From an uncultured bacterium (GTDB lineage Bacteria > Bacillota > Clostridia > Oscillospirales > Oscillospiraceae): a stretch of 64,000 bases of DNA. A program made the position numbers and the translations under genes. Every line of letters starts with the position of its first letter. Position 1 is the stretch's first letter. Location: assembly GCA_947176765.1 (NCBI GenBank), contig CAMWRX010000006.1, positions 1 to 64,000 on the forward strand. The letters are read 5' to 3'. The notes under the pieces were generated by a model that worked only from the letters and a program-made list of their open reading frames with translations, was not told the origin of the DNA and did not search any database. Positions 36,178-44,206 of the stretch are shown piece after piece.

Positions 36178-36645
36178 TCACCTCTCCAGCATGGATTCAA
36201 TCGCCTGGGCCAGTTCCTCCGCTATCTGGTTGGTGCGCATGATGAGGATTGCCGTGTCGTCCCCCGCCAGGGAGCCCACCAGCCCACTCAGCTCCATGCC
36301 GTCCAGCGCGGCGGCGGCGGCGGGGGCCAGACCGGGCATGGTCTTGACCACCACGATATTCTGGGCCACGTCGCAGGCGATGACGCCCTCCTTGAAAATA
36401 TTCTGGAGCCGGCCTGCCAGAGCCTGCTTCGCGGGCCGGGCGGCGGACGCCACGTAGTGGTAGCTTCCGCCTTCTCCGGGCTGCTTGACCAGATTCAGTT
36501 CCTTGATGTCCCGGGAGATGGTGGCCTGGGTGGCCCGGATGCCGCATTTGCGCAGCTGATCCAGCATCTGTTCCTGGGTCTCGATGTCCTGTTCGCCGAT
36601 GATGCGCAGGATCTCCGCTTGTCGTTTGGACTTCAACGCGTTCAC
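36178..36645 (-). CDS. argR: Arginine repressor ArgR/AhrC
   Basis: 155 aa from a GTG that overlaps the nadK stop (GTGA); GGGAAAGG is upstream. N-terminal winged helix (SKRQAEILRIIGEQDIETQEQ, then TQATISRDIKEL) and C-terminal oligomerisation/Arg-binding domain with LVGSLAGDDTAILIM, holding the Asp-Asp pair that binds arginine. Normal length. Confidence 0.95.
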   Translation of the reverse strand: MNALKSKRQAEILRIIGEQDIETQEQMLDQLRKCGIRATQATISRDIKELNLVKQPGEGGSYHYVASAARPAKQALAGRLQNIFKEGVIACDVAQNIVVVKTMPGLAPAAAAALDGMELSGLVGSLAGDDTAILIMRTNQIAEELAQAIESMLER

Positions 36646-37508
36646 GCCTTTCCCAGTTTTTGATTGATCCGCTCGTAAAAGCTCCGCCCGGTGAGCTTGA
36701 CCAGCTGAGTGGCCTGCCGGGATCGGCGGCACTCCACCCAGTCCCCGGGCTGAACCCGGAAGGCCCTGCCCCCGTCCACCGACAGATAGGCGGTCTTTTT
36801 CCCCCCCGGTGTCAGCCGCGCGCCCACCGTCCGGTTTGCCCCCAGGACGAAGGGTTTGGCGTGGAGGGAGTGGGCGCAGATGGGGGCGATGATGATGTTT
36901 TCCGCGGTGGGCTCCACGATGGGCCCGCCCGCCGCCATGGAGTAGGCGGTGGAGCCGGTGGGGGTAGCCACCACCAGCCCGTCCCCGGAAAAGGAGGAGA
37001 TGACCACCCGGTCGCCCGTCACCTCCAGATCCAGCACCCGGGCCACCGCTCCCTTGGTGAGCACCGCATCGTTGAGGGCCTGATCCGAGAACACGCAGCG
37101 CCCCTCCCGGCGGACGCAGATGTCCAGCATCATCCGCCGCTCAATGCCGAATTTGCCCCCGGCCAGCCGGGACAGCAGGGACAGCTCCCCATGCTCCAGC
37201 TCGGCCATGAAGCCGATGCTGCCCAGGTTCACCCCCAGGATGGGGATGCCTCGGGCGTTGGCCTCGTGGGCGGCGTGGAGGATGGTGCCGTCCCCGCCGA
37301 AGCACACCAGCACGTCGGCGTCCTCCAGCTCCTCCTCCAACTGGCCCAGGGCCACCCCGGAGGGCAGTTCCATTTTGCTGCCCTGATCCAGGTCAAAGGG
37401 GAGGCAGATGGCGGTCTGCGCCCCGGCATTCTCCAGGATGCGCTGGGCGGATTGGGCCGAGCGCAGGCCCCGGTCGCGGTATGGGTTGGGGCTGAGTACG
37501 ATTTTCAT
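36642..37508 (-). CDS. nadK: NAD kinase
   Basis: 288 aa; makes NADP from NAD. Motifs GGDGTILHAAH and GVNLGSIGFMAE, then VATPTGSTAYSMAAGGPIV. It overlaps tlyA and argR by four bases each. Normal length and motifs. Confidence 0.96.
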   Translation of the reverse strand: MKIVLSPNPYRDRGLRSAQSAQRILENAGAQTAICLPFDLDQGSKMELPSGVALGQLEEELEDADVLVCFGGDGTILHAAHEANARGIPILGVNLGSIGFMAELEHGELSLLSRLAGGKFGIERRMMLDICVRREGRCVFSDQALNDAVLTKGAVARVLDLEVTGDRVVISSFSGDGLVVATPTGSTAYSMAAGGPIVEPTAENIIIAPICAHSLHAKPFVLGANRTVGARLTPGGKKTAYLSVDGGRAFRVQPGDWVECRRSRQATQLVKLTGRSFYERINQKLGKA

Positions 37509-38311
37509 GGTTCTTCTCTCCTCAGCGTCTGGTGGGAGCGTTCCACCAGTTCCTTCAGATCACAGTCAAAGTGTTCCCCGGCGCCGGCGTGCAGATAGCC
37601 CAGGTACTCGATATTTCCCTCCGGGCCCCGGATAGGGGAGAAGTCCAGCCCCCGGACAGAGAAGTCCGCCTGGGCGGCATGGTCCAAAAAGTGCTCCAGA
37701 ACTTCCAGATGGACCGCGGGATCCCGGACGACGCCTTTTTTGCCCACTTTGTCGCGTCCGGCCTCGAACTGGGGCTTCACCAGGGCGGCGATTTGGCCGT
37801 CCAAGGCCATCAGCGGCCGCAGGGCGGGCAGGATCAGCCCCAGGGAGATGAAGGATACGTCAATGGAGGCGAAGTCCAGCGGCTCGGGGATTTGTTCTGT
37901 AGTGAGATACCGGGCGTTGGTGCGCTCCAAACACACCACCCGGGGGTCGCTGCGGATGGACCAGGCAAGCTGGCCGTAGCCCACGTCCACGGCGTATACC
38001 TTAGCCGCGCCGTTTTGCAGCATACAGTCGGTGAAGCCGCCGGTGGACGCGCCGATGTCGGCGGCGATTTTATCCGTCAACGTGATGGGGAAACACTGCA
38101 TGGCCTTCTCCAGCTTCAGCCCACCCCGGCTGACATAGCGCGGCTGGCCGCGCACCTCCAAAGGGGCGGCATCGTCCAGGGTGAGGCCGGGCTTGTCGCA
38201 CCGCCGCTCCCCGGAGTACACCAGGCCCGCCATGATGATGGCCTGAGCCTTTTGGCGGCTCTCCATGAGGCCCCGCTCTACCAGCAGCAGATCCACCCGT
38301 TTTTTAGCCAT
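37505..38311 (-). CDS. tlyA: TlyA family rRNA (cytidine-2'-O)-methyltransferase
   Basis: 268 aa. N-terminal S4 RNA-binding domain (RVDLLLVERGLMESRQKAQAIIMAGLV), then an RrmJ-like SAM methyltransferase fold with ADIGASTGGFTDCMLQNGA. The KLD/K-type residues of ribose methylases are visible as Lys in VKPQFEAG. It overlaps dxs by eight bases and nadK by four. Confidence 0.94.
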   Translation of the reverse strand: MAKKRVDLLLVERGLMESRQKAQAIIMAGLVYSGERRCDKPGLTLDDAAPLEVRGQPRYVSRGGLKLEKAMQCFPITLTDKIAADIGASTGGFTDCMLQNGAAKVYAVDVGYGQLAWSIRSDPRVVCLERTNARYLTTEQIPEPLDFASIDVSFISLGLILPALRPLMALDGQIAALVKPQFEAGRDKVGKKGVVRDPAVHLEVLEHFLDHAAQADFSVRGLDFSPIRGPEGNIEYLGYLHAGAGEHFDCDLKELVERSHQTLRREEP

Positions 38312-40139
38312 TTGCCATCACCTCCAGCGCCCTGTGGGCGATGGACGCACCGTCGATGCCGCACAGCGCGCGCAGCTCCGCCACCGTGCCATGCTGTACA
38401 AAGCGGTCGCCCAGGTTCACCAGGGCAAGCCTGATGCCGTTCACGCCCCGCAAGGCCAGCTCGGCGGCGATCCGCCGGCCCACGCACCCCGCGTCCACGC
38501 ACTCCTCCGCCACCAGCAGGATCCCGGTTTTTTGGGCGCAGGCGGACACTGTGTCCACGTCCAGGGGGGAGATGCTGTTCCACTTTACCACCTGGGCAGA
38601 TTTTCCCTTTTCCTCCAAAAGCCGCGCCGCCGCCAGGGCCTCGTTGACCATGGTTCCATAAGCGGCGATGGTCACGTCCGTGCCGGGGCGGATCACGCTG
38701 GCGCCCTCGATGCCGCACAGGGCGGAGAACTCCCCCTCGCCCCCTCTGGGGTAGCGCACCGCCACCGGGCCGCGCACCTTCTCCACGGCATAGCGGAGCA
38801 TGGAGCGCAGCTCCTCAAAGCTGGCGGGGCAGTAGATCTTCATTCCGGGCACGGAGCTGAGGTAGGCCGCGTCGAATACACCGTGGTGGGTCTCGCCGTC
38901 CTCCCCGGACAGTCCCGCCCGATCCACGCCGAAGACCACATGGAGTCCCTGGATGGCCACGTCGTGTATGAGCATATCATAGGCCCGCTGTAAAAAGGTG
39001 GAATAGATGGCCGCCACCGGGATGACGCGCTGCTTGGCCATGCCCGCCGCCATGGCGACGGCGTGGCCCTCGGCGATGCCCACGTCAAAGAAGCGATCCG
39101 GGTACTCCCGGGCGAACTCCGTCAGCCCCGTGCCGTCCGGCATGGCGGCGGTAATGGCGGCCACGTCGTCCCGCTCCCGTGCCAACTGCCGCATGGTGTC
39201 GCCAAAGACGGAGGAGAAGCTTTCCCCGGCCTGGTTCAGCGGAGTGCCGTCCTCTTTGTTGAAGGGGCCTACGCCGTGGAAGTGATCCGGCTCCTTCTCC
39301 GCGGGTGAATAGCCTTTTCCCTTTACAGTCTTGATGTGAAGCAGGACAGGGCAGTTCAGCTCCTTGGCGTACCGCAGCAGCCGGGTCAGGTAGTTCACAT
39401 CGTGGCCGTCTACCGGCCCCAGATATGTAAAGCCCATATCCTCGAACATACTGCAGTGGAGCACCGCGTCCTTCACCGCCTGCTTGGCCCGGTGGGTAAA
39501 GCGGTACAGCCCACGGCCCGCGGCGGTGCAGCCGGTTACCTTGCGGTAGAACTTTTTGAATTGGAGATATTGAGGCTTCAGCCGCTGCTGAGCCAGGTGG
39601 CGGGCCACGCCGCCCACGTTTTTGGTGATGGACATTCCGTTGTCATTGAGGATGACCACCAGCTGCTCGCCGCTCTGCCCCGCGTCGGACAGGCCCTCAT
39701 AGGCCAGCCCGCCCGTCATGGCCCCGTCCCCCAGCATAGCCAGGACGCAGTAGTCCTCCTTGTTCTGGGTTCGGGCCCGGGCCATGCCCAGGGCAACCGA
39801 CACCGCGTTGGAGGCGTGTCCGGCGATAAAGGCGTCCGCCCGATGCTCTCTCGGCTTGGGGAAGCCGGACAGGCCGCCCAGCTTGCGCAGGGTGTCCATC
39901 TGTCCGCCCCGCTGGGTCAGGATCTTGTGGGCATAGCACTGGTGGCCCACGTCGAACACCAGCCGGTCGGTTTCCAGGTCAAATACCCGGTGGACGGCCA
40001 CGGTGGCCTCCACAACCCCCAGGCTGGAGGCCAGGTGGCCTCCTGTCTTGGAGACGCTGTCGATGATTTGCTCCCGCAGCTGGTCGCACAGCAGCTTTGC
40101 CTGGAGGTCGGTGAGGGTATTCAGCTGCTCCGGGCTCAT
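38304..40139 (-). CDS. dxs: 1-deoxy-D-xylulose-5-phosphate synthase
   Basis: 611 aa from ATG 40139 with GAAAGGAAG upstream; longer frame upstream is not used. It makes DXP from pyruvate and glyceraldehyde-3-phosphate, the first step of the non-mevalonate isoprenoid pathway. TPP-binding GDGAMTGGLAYEGL...NDN, N-terminal FDVGHQCYAHKILTQR, and the transketolase-like Pyr domain DVGIAEGHAVAMAAGMA. It lies between ispA and tlyA, as in many Firmicutes. Confidence 0.96.
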   Translation of the reverse strand: MSPEQLNTLTDLQAKLLCDQLREQIIDSVSKTGGHLASSLGVVEATVAVHRVFDLETDRLVFDVGHQCYAHKILTQRGGQMDTLRKLGGLSGFPKPREHRADAFIAGHASNAVSVALGMARARTQNKEDYCVLAMLGDGAMTGGLAYEGLSDAGQSGEQLVVILNDNGMSITKNVGGVARHLAQQRLKPQYLQFKKFYRKVTGCTAAGRGLYRFTHRAKQAVKDAVLHCSMFEDMGFTYLGPVDGHDVNYLTRLLRYAKELNCPVLLHIKTVKGKGYSPAEKEPDHFHGVGPFNKEDGTPLNQAGESFSSVFGDTMRQLARERDDVAAITAAMPDGTGLTEFAREYPDRFFDVGIAEGHAVAMAAGMAKQRVIPVAAIYSTFLQRAYDMLIHDVAIQGLHVVFGVDRAGLSGEDGETHHGVFDAAYLSSVPGMKIYCPASFEELRSMLRYAVEKVRGPVAVRYPRGGEGEFSALCGIEGASVIRPGTDVTIAAYGTMVNEALAAARLLEEKGKSAQVVKWNSISPLDVDTVSACAQKTGILLVAEECVDAGCVGRRIAAELALRGVNGIRLALVNLGDRFVQHGTVAELRALCGIDGASIAHRALEVMANG

Positions 40140-40230
40140 GGCCGCACTTCCTTTCTGTTCATTGGCGCGCTCGGTTCCCGAAGGCAATGAGACTGCCTCC
40201 AGTGCTGAGAAGGGTGTCAAAAACGTTCCC

Positions 40231-41115
40231 TCAGTTTTTTCGCTCCGCCAGGGAATCGGCCAGAGCGCATAGGAATTCCGGGCGCTCAAACGCCCCGGAC
40301 ACGCTCTGTTTGGCAAGCTGGGTGTGTTCCGCCACCAGCTGAGCACATTTGTCCAACCCAAACAGGGTGACGAAGGTGGTTTTTCCATTGTCCGCGTCGG
40401 AGCCGATGGGCTTGCCCAGCTCCCCGGCGGTGGAGGTCACATCCAGCATATCGTCCCGGATTTGAAAGGCCAGCCCCAGTTCCTTGGCGTATCGCTCCGC
40501 CGCCGCCCACTGCTGGGGGGAGGGTTCCACGGTGGAGGCTGTCAGCCCCAGCAGGCAGGCCGCCTCCAGCAGGGCGGAGGTTTTCCAAAGGTGGGTCTGG
40601 GTCAGGCGATCCAGATCCACGCTTTTGCCCTCGTCCACCATGTCCAGGTACTGTCCGCCGCACATCCCGCCGCGTCCCACGGCTTTGGCCAGGACGGCGC
40701 AGGCCCTGCCGTTTGCCGCCGGGGCGGTTCGCCGGGAGGTGGCCAGCCGCTCAAAGGCGGCGGTTTGCAGCGCATCCCCCGCCAGCAGGGCCAGCCACTC
40801 GCCGTATTTCACATGGCAGGTGAGCTTGCCCCGGCGCAGCTCGTCGTCGTCCATGCAGGGAAGGTCATCATGGATGAGGGAGTAGGTATGAAGCATTTCC
40901 ACGCCGCAGGCATAGTCCAGGGCGGGCTCCATCTCGCCGCACAGCGCCTCGCAGAACTTCAGCGCCAGCACAGGCCGCACCCGTTTGCCGCCCGCCAGCA
41001 GGCTGTACCGCATGGCATCCAGCAGCTCCCCCTGGGGGCCGCCCTCCCGGAAGCAGCCGTCTAATTCTCCCTCCACAAGAGACAACGCCTCCTGATATTC
41101 CTGCTCAAAGTTCAT
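40231..41115 (-). CDS. ispA: Polyprenyl (farnesyl) diphosphate synthase
   Basis: 294 aa from ATG 41115, with GAGGAGGAG upstream. Chain-elongating prenyltransferase. First Asp-rich motif is LIHDDLPCMDDDELRRG (with the two-residue insertion typical of bacterial FPP synthase) and the second is QIRDDMLD. GGKRVRP and KTSALLEAA are also present. It overlaps xseB by 11 bp. Confidence 0.95.
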   Translation of the reverse strand: MNFEQEYQEALSLVEGELDGCFREGGPQGELLDAMRYSLLAGGKRVRPVLALKFCEALCGEMEPALDYACGVEMLHTYSLIHDDLPCMDDDELRRGKLTCHVKYGEWLALLAGDALQTAAFERLATSRRTAPAANGRACAVLAKAVGRGGMCGGQYLDMVDEGKSVDLDRLTQTHLWKTSALLEAACLLGLTASTVEPSPQQWAAAERYAKELGLAFQIRDDMLDVTSTAGELGKPIGSDADNGKTTFVTLFGLDKCAQLVAEHTQLAKQSVSGAFERPEFLCALADSLAERKN

Positions 41116-41335
41116 TTGTCTCCTCCTCAAAGGGAATCTCCTGGTCGTTTGCCAGCAGCAGGTTCACTTTCTGCTCCGCCTTATCCAACAGCTCCTCGCA
41201 CGTGCTTGCCAACTTGGCGCCCTCCTCGAACAGTTTCAGGGACTGGTCCAGGCCGCACTCGCCCTTTTCCAACTGGGCGACGATGGCCTCCAGACGGGCC
41301 ATAGACTCCTCAAAGGACTGCTTTTTTACCGCCAT
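41105..41335 (-). CDS. xseB: Exodeoxyribonuclease VII small subunit
   Basis: 76 aa helical protein with the family pattern SFEESMARLEAIVAQLEKGECGLDQSLKLFEEG. It overlaps xseA and ispA, so the three are translationally coupled. Confidence 0.95.
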   Translation of the reverse strand: MAVKKQSFEESMARLEAIVAQLEKGECGLDQSLKLFEEGAKLASTCEELLDKAEQKVNLLLANDQEIPFEEETNEL

Positions 41336-42612
41336 GTCCTCTCCTCCTTATCCTCTACAACGCACTTCAACGCGCCGTCGGACACCAGTACATCCAGCTT
41401 ATCCCCGGGCTGTGCCTGGGTGATAGACGACACCACATCCTCGCCCGCCCGGGCGATAGCATAACCCCGGCCCAGTACCTTCAGCGGGCTCATGGCGTCC
41501 AGGCCCGCCGCCAGACGGCCCAGCCGCCCCCGCTGGGCGGCCAGTCTTGCCCGCGCCGCCAGGGGGAGCCGTTCCTTCTGGGCGCTCAGCCCCTGCCGCG
41601 CCCGATCGGTTTTCCCCCGCAGGGCCAGGCCCATGCGCCGCCGCAGGTCGTCCAGTGCCAAGCGCCGATCCTGAATGGGGGCTTTGATGTTGGTCAGCGC
41701 GCGACTGCGCTTCAGCCGGTCCAGCTCCCGCCGGGCCCCACCTAAGCGGCTTTGCAGTGCCCGGGCCAGCCGCCGGTTTAACTGCTCCAGCCGGGCGTGT
41801 TCCTCGGTCTGGTCGGGCACCGCAAGCTCCGCCCCGTTAGAAGGGGTGGCCGCCCGCACGTCCGCCACATAGTCGGCGATGGTCACGTCCGGCTCATGGC
41901 CCACGGCGGAGATCACCGGGATGTTGGACAGGTAGATGGCCCGGGCCACCACCTCTTCGTTAAAGGCCCACAGATCCTCCTTGGAGCCGCCGCCCCGGCC
42001 GGTGATGATGAGGTCGATGTCCGCCCGGTTGTTCAGGCGGTGGATGGCGGCGGCGATTTCTCCCGCGGCCTCCTGGCCCTGCACCCGGACGGGGACCACC
42101 AGTACCTCCGACAGCGGCCACCGTGAGCCTAAAACGCGCAGCATATCCCGCACCGCCGCCCCCGCCGGGGAGGTGACCAGGGCAATCTTTTTCGGGTAGC
42201 GGGGGAGGGGCTGTTTGTTTTCGGGGGCGAACAGGCCCTCCGCCTCCAGGCGGCGGCGCAGACGCTCAAAGGCTTCGTCCAGCGCCCCCCGGCCGTCCTG
42301 CATCAGCTCATTGCAGTAGAGCTGGTACTGCCCGTCGCGAGGGAACACGGATACCCGGCCAAAGGCCACCACCCGCATCCCGTTGGCGGGGCGGAAGCGC
42401 AGCCTCGCCGCCTCCCCCCGGAACATGACGCACCGCAGGGAGCCCTGCTCGTCTTTCAGCGAGAAGTAGTGGTGGCCGGAGGGGTAGCATTTATAGTTGG
42501 AGATCTCCCCCCGCACCAGCAGTCCGGTGAGCAGGGGATTGTCGTCCATCAGCGACTTCACATAGCCGTTGACCTGAGATACAGTATAGACAGGAAAATT
42601 GGCAATATTCAC
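41326..42612 (-). CDS. xseA: Exodeoxyribonuclease VII large subunit
   Basis: 428 aa from GTG 42612, in a four-base GTGA overlap with the TsaD-like gene; GTG 42615 is equally possible. OB-fold N-terminus (VYTVSQVNGYVKSLMDD...LVRGEISNYK), HHYFSLKD, the nuclease core (IALVTSPAGAAVRDM, ITGRGGGSKEDLWAFN, SAVGHEPDVTIADYVADVRA) and a long C-terminal coiled coil binding XseB. Complete. Confidence 0.95.
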   Translation of the reverse strand: MNIANFPVYTVSQVNGYVKSLMDDNPLLTGLLVRGEISNYKCYPSGHHYFSLKDEQGSLRCVMFRGEAARLRFRPANGMRVVAFGRVSVFPRDGQYQLYCNELMQDGRGALDEAFERLRRRLEAEGLFAPENKQPLPRYPKKIALVTSPAGAAVRDMLRVLGSRWPLSEVLVVPVRVQGQEAAGEIAAAIHRLNNRADIDLIITGRGGGSKEDLWAFNEEVVARAIYLSNIPVISAVGHEPDVTIADYVADVRAATPSNGAELAVPDQTEEHARLEQLNRRLARALQSRLGGARRELDRLKRSRALTNIKAPIQDRRLALDDLRRRMGLALRGKTDRARQGLSAQKERLPLAARARLAAQRGRLGRLAAGLDAMSPLKVLGRGYAIARAGEDVVSSITQAQPGDKLDVLVSDGALKCVVEDKEERTWR

Positions 42613-43553
42613 CACGGCACCCCCCGCTCCAGCGCCCGGTGGGTGAGGATGGCCACCCCCAGGGCGTTGTCGGTGGCATATTGGGGCAGGGCAAACACCG
42701 CGCCGCAGGTTTTCTCCATGGCGTCCCGAATCTGCCGGTTGGAGGCCACCCCGCCGGAGCACAGCACCGGAAGCCCCGGCCAGCGCTTCTGTGCCTCCTG
42801 GGTGGCCCGCAGCAGCACGTTCATGATGGTGTCGATGGTAAACCGGGCAATGTTGGCGGGAGTTTCGCCTTTTTCCGCCAGCCCCTTCACCTGGTTCTCC
42901 ATGCCGGACAGGGAGAAGGTCAGATCGTTCAGCTTCACCCGGAAAAAGCTGGTGTCGTCCGCCTCGGGATACAGCGCGTCCAGCGCCTTGCCCGCCGGGA
43001 AGGGCAGGCCCAGCAACACCCCGGCGCGGTCGATGAGCTGGCCCGCCGCGATGTCAGCAGTGCCGCCCACTATTTCCGCCCGGACGGTGTGGCCCTCCGG
43101 TTCCACCCGCAGCAGCTCGGTGGTGCCGCCGGACAGGTGCCAGGCCAGATGGGGCCTGTCCAGCAAGTCCTCCCGGCCCGCCGACCAGGCCGCCGCCGCC
43201 ACATGGCCCTGCTGGTGGGAACAGGGGTAGAAGGGAACCCCCAGCGCGGAGGCCAGGGCGCGGCCCTCTCCCTCGCCCACCAGGAAGCAGGGCATATAGG
43301 AGCCATCCACCTCCCGGGGCCGGGTGGAGGCGCCCACGGCGGCGATTTGGCCGATGCCCCCGTCAGACCGCAATTGCTCCACCATCAGGTGCAGCCGCTT
43401 CACGTGCTGGAACAAAGCGTCGCTCTGCCGCAGGCCCAGCGCCCCCTCGGGGACGGTGAGCAGCTTGCCCCGGTTTTCCGCCGTGCCGTTGCCAAACACG
43501 GCGGCGGAGGTGGTGTAGTTGCTGGTATCGAACCCGATGCACTGCGCGCCCAT
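42609..43553 (-). CDS. TsaD/Kae1-like (M22 family) paralogue
   Basis: 314 aa ASKHA-fold protein. The metal-binding HxxxH of TsaD is kept (CSHQQGH), as is the C-terminal Asp (YATDNALGVA). But the family's GPGLxGSL loop is replaced by GSYMPCFLVGEGEGR, and SGGHTEL reads SGGTTELL. It is therefore probably not the t6A synthase itself but the divergent paralogue that some Clostridia keep between nusB and xseA. Function unknown; a role tied to translation or nucleic acids is suggested only by operon context. Confidence 0.8.
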   Translation of the reverse strand: MGAQCIGFDTSNYTTSAAVFGNGTAENRGKLLTVPEGALGLRQSDALFQHVKRLHLMVEQLRSDGGIGQIAAVGASTRPREVDGSYMPCFLVGEGEGRALASALGVPFYPCSHQQGHVAAAAWSAGREDLLDRPHLAWHLSGGTTELLRVEPEGHTVRAEIVGGTADIAAGQLIDRAGVLLGLPFPAGKALDALYPEADDTSFFRVKLNDLTFSLSGMENQVKGLAEKGETPANIARFTIDTIMNVLLRATQEAQKRWPGLPVLCSGGVASNRQIRDAMEKTCGAVFALPQYATDNALGVAILTHRALERGVPW

Positions 43554-43558
43554 ACCGT

Positions 43559-44014
43559 TTACTCCTGCTCCGGCAGCTCTGAGCGGACAAAGGAGCCCAG
43601 AATGCCGTTGATAAACTTCACCACGTCATCGTCCACGTATTTTTTGGCGATTTCCACCGCCTCATTAATGGCCACCTTGTTGGGGATGTCGGGCATATAC
43701 AGGATCTCGTACATGGTCACCCGCATGATGGCGGAGGCCACCCGGTCAATGCGGGCAAACTTCCACCCCTTGGCGTACTTGGCGATGTAGCCGTCCAGCT
43801 CCGCTCCGTGGCTGCCCACGCCCCGGACCAGCCGGGAGATATAGTCCTGCTCCCCCTCTCCGGGAAACTCGGCATACATGGGCTCGTCCTTGGCCCGCAG
43901 GGCGAAAGACTCCGGGGTAAACACCCGATCCAGGAGCTGCTGGGCCTTTTCATCGGAAAAGGCCAGCTCAAAGGCGAAATGGACGGCGATCTCCCGCGCG
44001 GTGCTTCTGTTCAT
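43559..44014 (-). CDS. nusB: Transcription antitermination factor NusB
   Basis: 151 aa from ATG 44014 behind GAGGAGGAG. Helical NusB fold: RSTAREIAVHFAFELAF at the N-terminus, RIDRVASAIMRVTMYEIL and NKVAINEAVEIAKKY with the conserved NEAVE, then FINGILG. It starts the long minus-strand operon down to the HAD gene. Confidence 0.95.
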   Translation of the reverse strand: MNRSTAREIAVHFAFELAFSDEKAQQLLDRVFTPESFALRAKDEPMYAEFPGEGEQDYISRLVRGVGSHGAELDGYIAKYAKGWKFARIDRVASAIMRVTMYEILYMPDIPNKVAINEAVEIAKKYVDDDVVKFINGILGSFVRSELPEQE

Positions 44015-44093
44015 GGGAACTCCTCCTCTTCCGGCGGGCTGCCGCCGGCACACATCTCATTGGGCACAACAACCCATTTTGTATATTCGCCCT

Positions 44094-44099
44094 ATTATA
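44094..44099 (-). promoter_or_regulatory. -10 element of the nusB operon promoter
   Basis: Minus strand TATAAT about 80 nt upstream of the nusB ATG. No convincing -35 is seen at the right distance. Confidence 0.45.
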
Positions 44100-44162
44100 C
44101 ACGAAACCCGGGGAAAAAGAAAGCCCCTTTTCAAGTTTTATACAGGCATAACCTCATACGAA

Positions 44163-44197
44163 AAGCGCCCCCGGGGCATAACACCCAGGGGGCCGTT
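44163..44197 (-). terminator. Terminator after the HD-GYP gene
   Basis: GCCCCCTGGG / CCCCGGGGGC stem (one mismatch) followed by GCTTTTC on the minus strand. Confidence 0.65.
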
Positions 44198-44206
44198 CTC
44201 GAACAG

